The notes below the pieces were generated by a model. The model did no database searches, was not told the DNA's origin, and saw only the letters and a list, made by a program, of their open reading frames with translations. Positions 1-6,302 of a stretch of DNA of 13,607 nucleotides are shown here, piece after piece. The position numbers were made by a program, and so were the translations under genes. Source of the stretch: Rhodocyclales bacterium (lineage in GTDB: Bacteria; Pseudomonadota; Gammaproteobacteria; Burkholderiales; Rhodocyclaceae). How positions within the stretch are numbered: position 1 is the stretch's first letter; each line of letters begins with the position of its first letter. Where the stretch lies: assembly GCA_021413665.1 (NCBI GenBank), contig JAIOPW010000169.1, positions 1 through 13,607 on the forward strand, in the 5' to 3' direction.

Positions 1-738
1 GCGGATGGCCCAGGTCATCTTGTCCACTTCGTCCTGGATGGTCGAGGCCAGCGGCGAGTTGCCGATGTTGCAGTTGATCTTGGTGAGGAAGTTGCGGCCG
101 ATGATCATCGGCTCGGATTCGGGGTGGTTGATGTTGTTGGGGATGATGGCGCGGCCGCGGGCCACTTCGTCGCGCACGAACTCGGGCGTGATCACGCGTG
201 GAATCGAGGCGCCGAAACTCTGGCCGGGATGCTGGGTACGCAGCAGGTCTTCGAGGCCGTCGAGCTTCTGGTTCTCGCGGATCGCGACGTATTCCATTTC
301 CGGCGTGATGATGCCGGCCCGTGCGTAGTGCATCTGCGACACGTTCTTGCCGGCCAGTGCGCGGCGTGGCTTGCGCGCGAGGTCGAAGCGCAGGCCGGCC
401 AGTTCGGCGTCGATCGCGCGCTGGCGCCCGTACTCGGAGGAAAGGTCGGTGAGCTCCTCGGTGTCGCCGCGCTCGGCGATCCAGTCCGCGCGCAGTGCCG
501 GCAGGCCCTTGCGGATATCGATGCTGGCCAACGGGTCGGTGTAGGGGCCGGAACAGTCATAGACGGTGACCGGCGGGTTGGGGCTGTCACCGGTCGGGCT
601 CTGGGCGATTTCGCGCATCGGTACCCGAATGTCCGGGCGGCTGCCGGCGACATGAATCTTGCGCGAATTGGGCAGGGGAGCGATGGCGGCGGCGTCCACA
701 TGGGCGTCGGCGGCGATGAATTTTTCGTTGGCATTCAT
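1..738 (-). CDS. thiC: Phosphomethylpyrimidine synthase ThiC, N-terminal part (3' end outside window)
   Basis: ThiC is a cytosolic radical-SAM enzyme that rearranges aminoimidazole ribotide into HMP phosphate, the pyrimidine half of thiamine. The 246 codons present read MNANEKFIAADAHVD at the start and contain typical ThiC stretches: SRPDIRVPMREI, VYDCSGPYTDP, DIRKGLPALR, NVSQMHYARAGIITPEMEYV and IIPNNINHPESEPMIIGRNF. The frame is still open at base 1, so the C-terminal half, including the CxxCxxxxC iron-sulfur motif, lies outside. The ATG at 738 is fixed by an in-frame TGA five codons upstream and by the conserved N-terminus. It has no Shine-Dalgarno sequence: the six bases before it are CCCCCC. 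No THI-box/TPP riboswitch is recognisable in the 241 bp upstream. The gene is divergent from the carbonic anhydrase gene. Identity is certain; regulation is unclear. Confidence 0.97.
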   Translation of the reverse strand, partial: MNANEKFIAADAHVDAAAIAPLPNSRKIHVAGSRPDIRVPMREIAQSPTGDSPNPPVTVYDCSGPYTDPLASIDIRKGLPALRADWIAERGDTEELTDLSSEYGRQRAIDAELAGLRFDLARKPRRALAGKNVSQMHYARAGIITPEMEYVAIRENQKLDGLEDLLRTQHPGQSFGASIPRVITPEFVRDEVARGRAIIPNNINHPESEPMIIGRNFLTKINCNIGNSPLASTIQDEVDKMTWAIR

Positions 739-979
739 GGGGGGAAGTTCGATTCAGGCGGGCTGGGGCGGAAATCTGAAACTACTGGAAAGGCGGGGCG
801 AATGCAACCCGCAAGACGGAAAGGACAAAGATCGGCAGCGGCAGAGAGCCGATTCGAGCTAAAGTATTGCAATTCATGGCCGTAAGCGAGGAAAGCTCGA
901 AATTACCTTGGATGGTGATCCGGGTGCCGTTGTGCGGTCCCAAGCCTTGCGCCGCAAGTAAAAAGATAAAGGGAAATCC
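739..979. other. Divergent intergenic region between thiC and the carbonic anhydrase gene
   Basis: Non-coding by inspection; short open frames crossing it look like shadows. It must hold the promoters of both divergent genes, but no convincing -35/-10 pair stands out on either strand. Visible elements are a perfect 8-bp inverted repeat (TTCGAGCT at 853-860 and AGCTCGAA at 894-901), a 13-base dyad CTTGCGCCGCAAG at 946-958, a weaker 6-bp dyad at 831-836/848-853, and a Shine-Dalgarno-like AAAGGGA at 968-974 serving the rightward gene. Nothing resembling the conserved TPP riboswitch core was found in the thiC direction. Confidence 0.7.
853..901. repeat. 8-bp inverted repeat with 33-base spacer in the thiC/carbonic anhydrase intergenic region
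   Basis: TTCGAGCT (853-860) and AGCTCGAA (894-901) are exact reverse complements. The spacer is AT-richer than its surroundings and contains TTGCAATTC. The element could be a looped-operator pair or a weak RNA hairpin for either divergent transcript. No T-run follows on either strand, so it is not an intrinsic terminator. Function is unknown. Confidence 0.4.
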
Positions 980-2566
980 ATGTTTGTGCTCCGTAGGTCG
1001 TCGGCCATTGCAGCCACCGCGGCAACGCTGGCATTTATCGCGGGGACAAGCCTTCCCGGCCACGCTGCCGAGTGGCATGGCGTGATTGCCGGCAAGACCG
1101 AAACCATCGAGATCGACAAGGCCGGCATTGCCCGCGGCACCGGCGGCACGACCGGATGGAGCCGCATCCTCCTTGGCCGCGACGTCAAGGATCCGGGCGG
1201 AGCCTACAACGCCATTCACGCCCAGAACTTATACGATTGCAAGGGGCGCCGCTTCACCACCCTGCGCCGCGCCTATTTCCATGGCGATACCCTGGTGCGC
1301 GAGGAATCCGTATCGCGCCAGCGTGCCAACAAGGTGCAGGTGGGCAGCATTGATGAGCGCCTGTTGAGCGAAGTCTGTAGCGCATACGCCGGTGTCGAAG
1401 AGCCCGGTTTTGTCGAATCGGTCGGCCGGGCGCTGCAAGGCGTGCTGGATCCCGAGCGGCCGACCGCCATGCATGCCGACATACGCACCCTCGCCGATGG
1501 CAGCCGGGGGCGCATTGCACCCGTGTCTGATTCCACAGTCAAACCGGTAACGCCGGTGGCGCCGCCCACGGCAGCACCGACACCGTCCGGCGAGAAACCC
1601 CGACATATCCTGCTGCCGCCCATCGACAAGGCCGCCGCTGACCAGGCGGCGGCCGGCGTCGGGGCGAAGTCCGCAACGCCCGGCGCGGCACCCGCGGTAG
1701 CGTCCAGGCCGGGAGCGAAGCCGGACCCCAAGGCAGTCGCGAACGCCGCTTCCAGTGCGGCGTCGTCGCAGCCGGAATCCGTCAGTGAGAAGCGGTTGCG
1801 CGAGTTGCAGTACGCCACCAGCGGTCCGCGCAAAGTGGCGAAGAAAAAGCCGCCGACCGAACATGCGACAGCCAACCCGGCGGCACAGATGCACGCGCAT
1901 TGGGCCTACGAAGGCGAGGGCGCCCCGGCCAACTGGGGCAAGCTGCGCAGCGACTACGCAACCTGCGCCACGGGCCAGCGCCAGTCGCCGATCGACATTC
2001 GCGACGGCATCAAGGTGGGCCTCGAAACCATTCGCGTCGAGTACAAGCCGACCCAGTTCCGCATCGTCGACAACGGACATACCCTGCAAGTCAGCGTCGG
2101 CGAAGGTTTGGCGGTGCATGTCATGGGCAAGCGTTATGAACTGATCCAGTTCCATTTCCACCGCCCCTCGGAGGAGCGCGTCAACGGCAAGACCTACGAC
2201 ATGGTGGTGCATCTGGTACACAAGAACGATGAGGGCCAGCTGGCGGTGATTGCCGTGTTGCTGGAAAAGGGCGGCGAGCATCCGCTGATCCAGACCTTGT
2301 GGAACAACATGCCCCTGGAGCGGGACATGGAGGTTTCGCCCGCCGAGCCGATCAATCCCATGCTGCTGTTGCCGGAAAGCCGCAATTACTGGACTTACAT
2401 GGGATCGCTCACCACGCCGCCTTGTACCGAAGGCGTGCTGTGGATGGTGATGAAGCAGCCGCTGCCGGTTTCGTCCGAACAAGTCGGGATTTTCTCGCGG
2501 CTCTATCGCAACAATGCGCGACCGGTGCAGCCTTCGAACGGGCGGCTGATCAAGGAATCGCGCTAA
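980..2566 (+). CDS. Exported Adhesin_E-like / alpha-carbonic anhydrase two-domain protein
   Basis: The 528-residue product is predicted to hydrate CO2 in the periplasm or at the cell surface. Residues 1-30 are a Sec signal peptide (RR, then a hydrophobic core, then GHAA before EW). Residues ~31-135 resemble the surface-adhesin protein E domain (WSRILLGRD..., NLYDCKGRRF, second Cys at 133). Residues ~180-300 are a low-complexity Pro/Ala/Lys linker. Residues ~305-525 are a complete alpha-carbonic anhydrase: QSPIDI, proton-shuttle His367 in NGH, zinc ligands His392, His394 and His411 (FHFH, HLVH), Glu398, and Thr478 in SLTTPPCTEG. Cys329 and Cys482 match the disulfide of bacterial exported enzymes. 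All catalytic positions are intact. The start is supported by AAAGGGA at 968-974. The stop overlaps that of the convergent esterase gene. The enzyme assignment is secure; the N-terminal domain is a pattern match. Confidence 0.92.
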   Translation: MFVLRRSSAIAATAATLAFIAGTSLPGHAAEWHGVIAGKTETIEIDKAGIARGTGGTTGWSRILLGRDVKDPGGAYNAIHAQNLYDCKGRRFTTLRRAYFHGDTLVREESVSRQRANKVQVGSIDERLLSEVCSAYAGVEEPGFVESVGRALQGVLDPERPTAMHADIRTLADGSRGRIAPVSDSTVKPVTPVAPPTAAPTPSGEKPRHILLPPIDKAAADQAAAGVGAKSATPGAAPAVASRPGAKPDPKAVANAASSAASSQPESVSEKRLRELQYATSGPRKVAKKKPPTEHATANPAAQMHAHWAYEGEGAPANWGKLRSDYATCATGQRQSPIDIRDGIKVGLETIRVEYKPTQFRIVDNGHTLQVSVGEGLAVHVMGKRYELIQFHFHRPSEERVNGKTYDMVVHLVHKNDEGQLAVIAVLLEKGGEHPLIQTLWNNMPLERDMEVSPAEPINPMLLLPESRNYWTYMGSLTTPPCTEGVLWMVMKQPLPVSSEQVGIFSRLYRNNARPVQPSNGRLIKESR

Positions 2567-3198
2567 CGCGCAAAGCCGGTTTTCTTCAGGGCCTCGAAGA
2601 CCTTCTTCGACAACAGAGCGTGGCCAGCGGCATTCGGGTGCAACTGGTCTCCCTTGAGTTGCGGGTCCGAAAGGACGTCGGCCATGGCATCCTCGATCAG
2701 CGGAACCTGGTTGTCCTTGGCCACCTGGCGGTAGAACTCGGCGGGCGAGAGATTGTTGAAGGCTGCTCCGGCGATGGTCGGCTTGGGGGTTGCGAGCAAT
2801 ACGGCTTTGGCTCCCCGCGCCTTGACCAGCAACAGCATCTGCCCCAGGTTTGCGGTGGTCTGGGCTTGCGGCAGCCGGCGCAACATGTCATTGCCGCCCA
2901 GGGTCACCAGCACCAGTTGCGGACTGTGCTCGTCGAGCAATGCCGGCAGACGTTGCAAGGCGCCGGCGCTGGTGTCGCCGCTGACACCGGCGTTCGTCAC
3001 GAGCCACCCGGTTTTCGTCGCCAGCAGGGCCGGCCAGGCTTCGGCGGCGGTCACTCCATGCGGCGCCGTCAGGCTGTCGCCGAGTGCCAGAACCCGGGTT
3101 CCGGGCGGCAGCGCCTCCTCCTTTGCCTTGCCGCAGGCGACGAGCAGCAGGACGACAAGCGCCAGAAAGATGCGGGAAAGCGATCTCGTGCGATCCAT
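2563..3198 (-). CDS. SGNH/GDSL-family lipoprotein esterase, TesA-like (arylesterase / lysophospholipase)
   Basis: The 211-residue product is a predicted serine esterase or thioesterase of the TesA group, acting on acyl esters in the periplasm. Residues 1-22 form a lipoprotein signal with lipobox LVAC (Cys22), so it is probably membrane-anchored, unlike soluble E. coli TesA. All SGNH blocks are present: GDSL with nucleophile Ser42, block II Gly71 in NAGVSGDTS, GGND with Asn103, and DQLHPN with Asp184 and His187. The open frame extends upstream into guaC, but the ATG at 3198 is preferred. It is followed directly by the signal peptide and preceded by GAGGAA at good spacing, 20 bp after the guaC stop, which suggests cotranscription with guaC. 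The TAG stop overlaps the TAA of the convergent carbonic anhydrase gene, leaving no room for a terminator. True substrate is unknown. Confidence 0.9.
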   Translation of the reverse strand: MDRTRSLSRIFLALVVLLLVACGKAKEEALPPGTRVLALGDSLTAPHGVTAAEAWPALLATKTGWLVTNAGVSGDTSAGALQRLPALLDEHSPQLVLVTLGGNDMLRRLPQAQTTANLGQMLLLVKARGAKAVLLATPKPTIAGAAFNNLSPAEFYRQVAKDNQVPLIEDAMADVLSDPQLKGDQLHPNAAGHALLSKKVFEALKKTGFAR

Positions 3199-3218
3199 GT
3201 GCGTTCCTCGCGCCGGCG

Positions 3219-4259
3219 TCAGGATTGTCCGAATACTTCGTTCAACTGCCGCGCGACGCGGATGAAGGTGGTGCGCTTGGACAGCTCCCTGAGCTTGTGG
3301 GCGCCGACATAAGTGCAGGCGGAACGTACGCCGCCGAGGATTTCCTGCAAGGTGTTTTCCACCGGGCCGCGGTAGTCGAGCAGCACTTCCTTGCCCTCCG
3401 AAGCCCGGTAATTGGCGACGCCGCCGGCATGCTTGTCCATCGCCGTGCGCGAACTCATGCCGTAGAAGCGCACCTTGCGCACACCGTCCTGTTCCGCGAC
3501 CTCGCCCATGCATTCGTCGTGGCCGGCGAGCATGCCGCCAAGCATGATGAAGTCGGCGCCACCGCCGAAAGCCTTGGCCAGGTCACCGGGCGAAGTGCAG
3601 CCGCCGTCGGCGCAGATCAGGCCGCCCAGGCCGTGGGCGGCATCGGCGCATTCGATGATGGCCGAGAGCTGCGGATAGCCGATGCCGGTCATCTTGCGCG
3701 TGGTGCACACCGAACCGGGGCCGATGCCGACCTTGACGATGTCGGCGCCGTCGAGGATCAGCTCTTCCGCCATTTCGCCGGTGACGACGTTGCCCGCCAT
3801 GATGGTGATCCGCGGCCAGGCCTCGCGCAGGCGGTGCAGGAAATCGATGAAGGATTTGGTATAACCGTTGGCGACGTCGACGCAGACGTAGCCGATGGCG
3901 TCGCCTGCCTCATTCTTCACGCGGCAGAACTTTTCGTAATCCTCGCGGGTGATGCCCATCGAATAGAACACCGGCGACGCTTCCGGCAGGGCCTTGAAAA
4001 ATGCGACCAGATCACGCTCTTCATAGTGTTTGTGCAGCGCTGTTGCGAGTTCGTACTTGTTCAACGCCAGCGCCATTTCAAAAGTGCCGACCGTATCCAT
4101 GTTGGCGGCGATGACGGGGACGCCGCGATAGATGCGGCCGGAGTGGCGAAAAACGAACTCGCGCGAAATGTCGACCTCGGAGCGCGAGGTCAGCGTCGAA
4201 CGCTTTGGGCGTATGAGAACGTCCTGGAAATCGAGCTTCAATTCTTCTTCGATTCGCAC
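3219..4259 (-). CDS. guaC: GMP reductase
   Basis: This cytosolic enzyme of purine salvage converts GMP to IMP and ammonia using NADPH. The 346-residue product matches the usual length of the GuaC type (E. coli 347). It is an IMPDH/GMPR TIM barrel without CBS domains, which argues against IMP dehydrogenase. Visible signatures are DFQDVLIRPKRS (10-21), PVIAANMDTVGTFEMA (48-63), GDAIGYVCVDVANGY, the catalytic loop GIGPGSVCTTRKMTG with Cys185, CADGGCTSPGDLAKAFGGGAD, the nucleotide loop MLGGMLAGHDE, and the C-terminal TTFIRVARQLN. The start is a GTG at 4259, preceded by AAAGGA at about 7 bases' spacing; no better in-frame ATG exists upstream. The esterase lipoprotein gene follows 20 bp downstream, probably in the same transcript, although no functional link is obvious. 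The gene is divergent from the efflux operon. Confidence 0.97.
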   Translation of the reverse strand: MRIEEELKLDFQDVLIRPKRSTLTSRSEVDISREFVFRHSGRIYRGVPVIAANMDTVGTFEMALALNKYELATALHKHYEERDLVAFFKALPEASPVFYSMGITREDYEKFCRVKNEAGDAIGYVCVDVANGYTKSFIDFLHRLREAWPRITIMAGNVVTGEMAEELILDGADIVKVGIGPGSVCTTRKMTGIGYPQLSAIIECADAAHGLGGLICADGGCTSPGDLAKAFGGGADFIMLGGMLAGHDECMGEVAEQDGVRKVRFYGMSSRTAMDKHAGGVANYRASEGKEVLLDYRGPVENTLQEILGGVRSACTYVGAHKLRELSKRTTFIRVARQLNEVFGQS

Positions 4260-4365
4260 GGCGGATCCTTTCCCTGATGCCGGCTGACATGCGCAGAGGC
4301 GGCGCCGACGTCCTTGCCGGAATGGCTTGCGACCTTCCTTCTGGTGGTCGAACGGGAGCTTACCG

Positions 4366-4393
4366 CGTATACCCGGCGACCGGATTTGAGCAA
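4366..4393 (-). promoter_or_regulatory. Candidate guaC promoter
   Basis: On the minus strand, TTGCTC (4393-4388) and TATACG (4371-4366) are separated by 16 bases. This is the best -35/-10 pair facing guaC and would give a leader of about 100 nt. It sits close to, and back to back with, the tetR promoter. It is a consensus match by eye only; other arrangements are possible. Confidence 0.35.
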
Positions 4394-4403
4394 TCCCCGG
4401 TGC

Positions 4404-4431
4404 TTGACCCCACCACTCTCTTCGATATACT
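4404..4431 (+). promoter_or_regulatory. Sigma70-type promoter of the tetR-efflux operon
   Basis: TTGACC (4404-4409) and TATACT (4426-4431) are separated by 16 bases, close to the sigma70 consensus. Transcription would start at about 4437-4439, exactly inside the palindromic operator at 4433-4446, and leave a leader of about 25 nt before the tetR ATG. The tetR start itself has only a weak ribosome-binding sequence (AAAG at 4451-4454). Confidence 0.75.
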
Positions 4432-4432
4432 G

Positions 4433-4446
4433 ACTGACCGGTCAGT
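4433..4446. promoter_or_regulatory. TetR-type operator palindrome
   Basis: ACTGACCGGTCAGT is a perfect 14-bp palindrome starting two bases after the -10 hexamer and covering the predicted transcription start. This placement and the GAC-cGG-TC core are typical of operators of TetR-family repressors that control RND efflux genes. The adjacent tetR gene is the obvious candidate regulator (autorepression plus repression of the pump genes). The binding partner is inferred. Confidence 0.75.
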
Positions 4447-4462
4447 TATTAAAGCAATCCCC

Positions 4463-5101
4463 ATGGAAGCACTTGCCCATCCCCGCCAGCGCCGCAAGGA
4501 AGCGCGTCCCGCCGAACTCATGGCGGCGGCGCTGGAGCTGTTCGTCGAAAAGGGTTTCGTCGGCACCCGGCTGGACGATGTGGCGGCACGCGCCGGGGTG
4601 TCGAAGGGAACGCTGTATCTCTACTTCGACAGCAAGGAGGCGCTGTTCAAGGCAGTGATTCAGGAAGGCATCGTGCCCATCCTGGAAGAAGGCGCCGGTC
4701 TGGTCGATGCGTTCGAGGGCAGTACCGCCGACCTCCTGCGAGCGCTGATCGGCGAGTGGTGGCAGCGCATTGGCAACACGCACCTGGCGGGCGTGTCCAA
4801 GCTGATGATCAGCGAGGCGGGCAACTTCCCCGAACTGGCGGTCTACTATCACGATGCCGTGATTACGCGCGGCCGCGACCTGATGCGACGCGTATTGCAG
4901 CGAGGCGTCGCTGCCGGCGAGTTCCGCGTCGTCGAATTCGACACCGCGATCGACGTGATATTCGCGCCGGTGCTGATGTTGGTGATCTGGCGCTATTCGC
5001 TGGGCGCGTGCTGTGGCATGGCGCACGATCCGCAGACGTATTTGCAAACCCACCTCGATCTGGCCCTGAACGGCCTCGCTGTCAACCGGAGTCCGGCATG
5101 A
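4463..5101 (+). CDS. TetR/AcrR-family transcriptional repressor of the efflux operon
   Basis: The 212-residue product is a DNA-binding repressor expected to release its operator on binding a pump substrate or other ligand. Residues ~16-62 form the TetR_N domain: AELMAAALELFVEKGF, then the helix-turn-helix TRLDDVAARAGVSKGTLYLYF (~35-55), then DSKEALFKAVI. The ligand-binding C-terminal domain (~65-205) is all-helical and less conserved. The frame is open back to 4277, but the ATG at 4463 is preferred because the promoter and operator lie upstream at 4404-4446 and the domain begins just after it. An upstream start would place the promoter inside the gene. The stop overlaps the adaptor 1 start codon (ATGA). 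It is the first gene of the operon and likely autoregulated. The ligand is unknown. Confidence 0.93.
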   Translation: MEALAHPRQRRKEARPAELMAAALELFVEKGFVGTRLDDVAARAGVSKGTLYLYFDSKEALFKAVIQEGIVPILEEGAGLVDAFEGSTADLLRALIGEWWQRIGNTHLAGVSKLMISEAGNFPELAVYYHDAVITRGRDLMRRVLQRGVAAGEFRVVEFDTAIDVIFAPVLMLVIWRYSLGACCGMAHDPQTYLQTHLDLALNGLAVNRSPA

Positions 5102-6076
5102 CCCCTACCCACCGCCTGCCGTTTCCCTTTGCGCTGCTTGTCGTCCTGGGTCTCGCCGCTTGCGGCGAAAAGCCCGTCGAGGCGCCGCCCGCCAAAGCCG
5201 GTCCGCCGGTCGTCGGCACGGCGCGCTTTGCCGAGCTGGCTTTCCACCCCGAACGCGAGGCGCCGGCCACCGCGCAGGGCAAGAACGAAACCCGGCTCGC
5301 CGCCGAGGTTTCTGCACGAATCATGGCGATCGCGGTCGACAGCGGCGATCCGGTCAAAGCCGGACAGGTGCTGGTGCGGCTCGATGCGAAAGACGCCGAG
5401 CTGACGCTGGCCCGAGCCGAGGCGGGCCTGGCACAAAGCGCGGCGCGGCTGGCGCAGGCCGAGGCGCAGACGGCACGCGCGCGCAGCCTGCGCGAAAAGA
5501 ACTTCATTTCCGCCGAGGCGCTGACGTTGCGCGAGACCGATCTGACTGCGGCCCAGGCCGATGTCCAGTCGGCCCGCGCCAACCGCGATTCGGCGCGGCG
5601 CGGGGTCGATAAATGCACCGTCAACGCGCCCTTCAACGGCATCGTGCGCGCACGCGCCGCGCAGGTCGGCGAGCTGGCCGCACCGGGCACTCCGCTGCTG
5701 ACCCTGGCGGACACCAGCGAGTTGCAGGTCGTCGCCCAGGTTCAGGCGCGCGACGCGGAAGGTCTGTCGGCTGCCGCAAAAGTCGAATTCGTCGTCGCCG
5801 GCCAGGCGCATGCGCTGACGCCGCTGCGTGTCTCGGCCGCCATCAATCGCGAAGCGCGCACGGTCGAGGCGCGCTTCCGCTTTGCCGCGGCGGCGCCGGC
5901 ACCGGGCACCGAAGGCCGGCTGCTGTGGCGCGACCCGCGCCCGCATATCGGCGCCGAGTACATCCTGCGCCGCGACGGGCGCTACGGCGTCTGATGCGCT
6001 GATCATGACGCGCGGTCGCCATGCATTGCAGGACGGCATGGCGGTCAGCGTCGAAAAGTCGCCCGCCGCGAAATGA
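5098..6076 (+). pseudogene. RND periplasmic adaptor (membrane fusion protein) 1, frameshifted near its C-terminus
   Basis: This lipoprotein adaptor would bridge inner-membrane pump 1 and an outer-membrane channel. The intact part is 298 residues, ending at a TGA at 5992-5994. It has a lipoprotein signal with lipobox LAAC (Cys22), a split biotinyl-lipoyl domain (~60-95 and ~172-205), an alpha-hairpin (~97-170) and a beta-barrel domain (~205-265). The family normally continues after RDGRYGV with a membrane-proximal segment of about 25-30 residues and then a GRHALxDGxxV end. That end exists here, but in another frame: LIMTRGRHALQDGMAVSVEK, stop at 6074-6076. So a piece with length 2 mod 3 appears missing at about 5990-5998. 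The start overlaps the tetR stop and is preceded by GGAG (5088-5091). It may be a truncated, functionally weakened protein, a true pseudogene, or an assembly error. Confidence 0.82.
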
Positions 6077-6165
6077 AGCGCGCCTGCCGCAGAGCCGCCT
6101 CAAGGCGGGCGCAGCCAACAGCATGGAACCGTCGTAAGACGGCGAACTGTCGTCACCCCCTGCCT

Positions 6166-6188
6166 TGCAGGCCGCGCAAAGGCCTGCA
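6166..6188. repeat. 8-bp inverted repeat, 7-base loop
   Basis: TGCAGGCC (6166-6173) and GGCCTGCA (6181-6188) are exact reverse complements around GCGCAAA. A transcript would form a stable hairpin. No T-run follows, so it is not a standard terminator. It is one of six dyads in this gap. Confidence 0.6.
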
Positions 6189-6208
6189 TGCCTTTGCCGT
6201 TCGGCAGG

Positions 6209-6226
6209 CGGACGACATGTCGTCCG
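6209..6226. repeat. Perfect 18-bp palindrome
   Basis: CGGACGACATGTCGTCCG reads identically on both strands. With no central loop it is a better candidate for a dimeric protein-binding site than for an RNA hairpin. It shares no obvious half-site with the tetR operator (ACTGAC versus GGACGAC), so a different protein or a repeat-element origin is possible. Confidence 0.6.
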
Positions 6227-6278
6227 AAACCCCTGCCTCACCCCGGAAAACGCCGCGAAGCGAAGTTTCAGTGCAGGC

Positions 6279-6302
6279 TAATGCCCGCGAAAGCGGGCGT
6301 TA
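6279..6302. repeat. 10-bp hairpin with GAAA tetraloop, dispersed-repeat type
   Basis: TAATGCCCGC (6279-6288) pairs with GCGGGCGTTA (6293-6302), with one G-T pair, across the loop GAAA (6289-6292). The CCCGCGAAAGCGGG core is the same as in the widespread small palindromic repeats of beta- and gammaproteobacteria (ATTCCCGCGAAAGCGGGAAT type, related in layout to neisserial dRS3). No poly-T follows. It lies 28 bases upstream of the pump 1 start and could affect its translation. Confidence 0.6.

Noticed and set aside
192..734. 180-codon minus-strand frame overlapping thiC
   Set aside because: Pro/Ser/Arg-rich off-frame reading; the thiC frame beginning at 738 matches the conserved ThiC N-terminus.
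861..960. Sigma70 promoter for the carbonic anhydrase or thiC gene (TTGCAA at 867-872 as a -35)
   Set aside because: No matching -10 hexamer is found at acceptable spacing on either strand.
1229..2482. 417-codon antisense frame over the carbonic anhydrase gene
   Set aside because: Composition is a shadow of the sense gene, whose domains and active-site residues are clear.
3199..3513. N-terminal extension of the esterase frame into guaC
   Set aside because: It would precede a perfect lipoprotein signal peptide that has its own Shine-Dalgarno, and it lies wholly within guaC coding sequence except for the short gap.
4277..4462. 62-codon N-terminal extension of the TetR frame
   Set aside because: It would contain the promoter and operator within the coding region and adds no recognisable domain.
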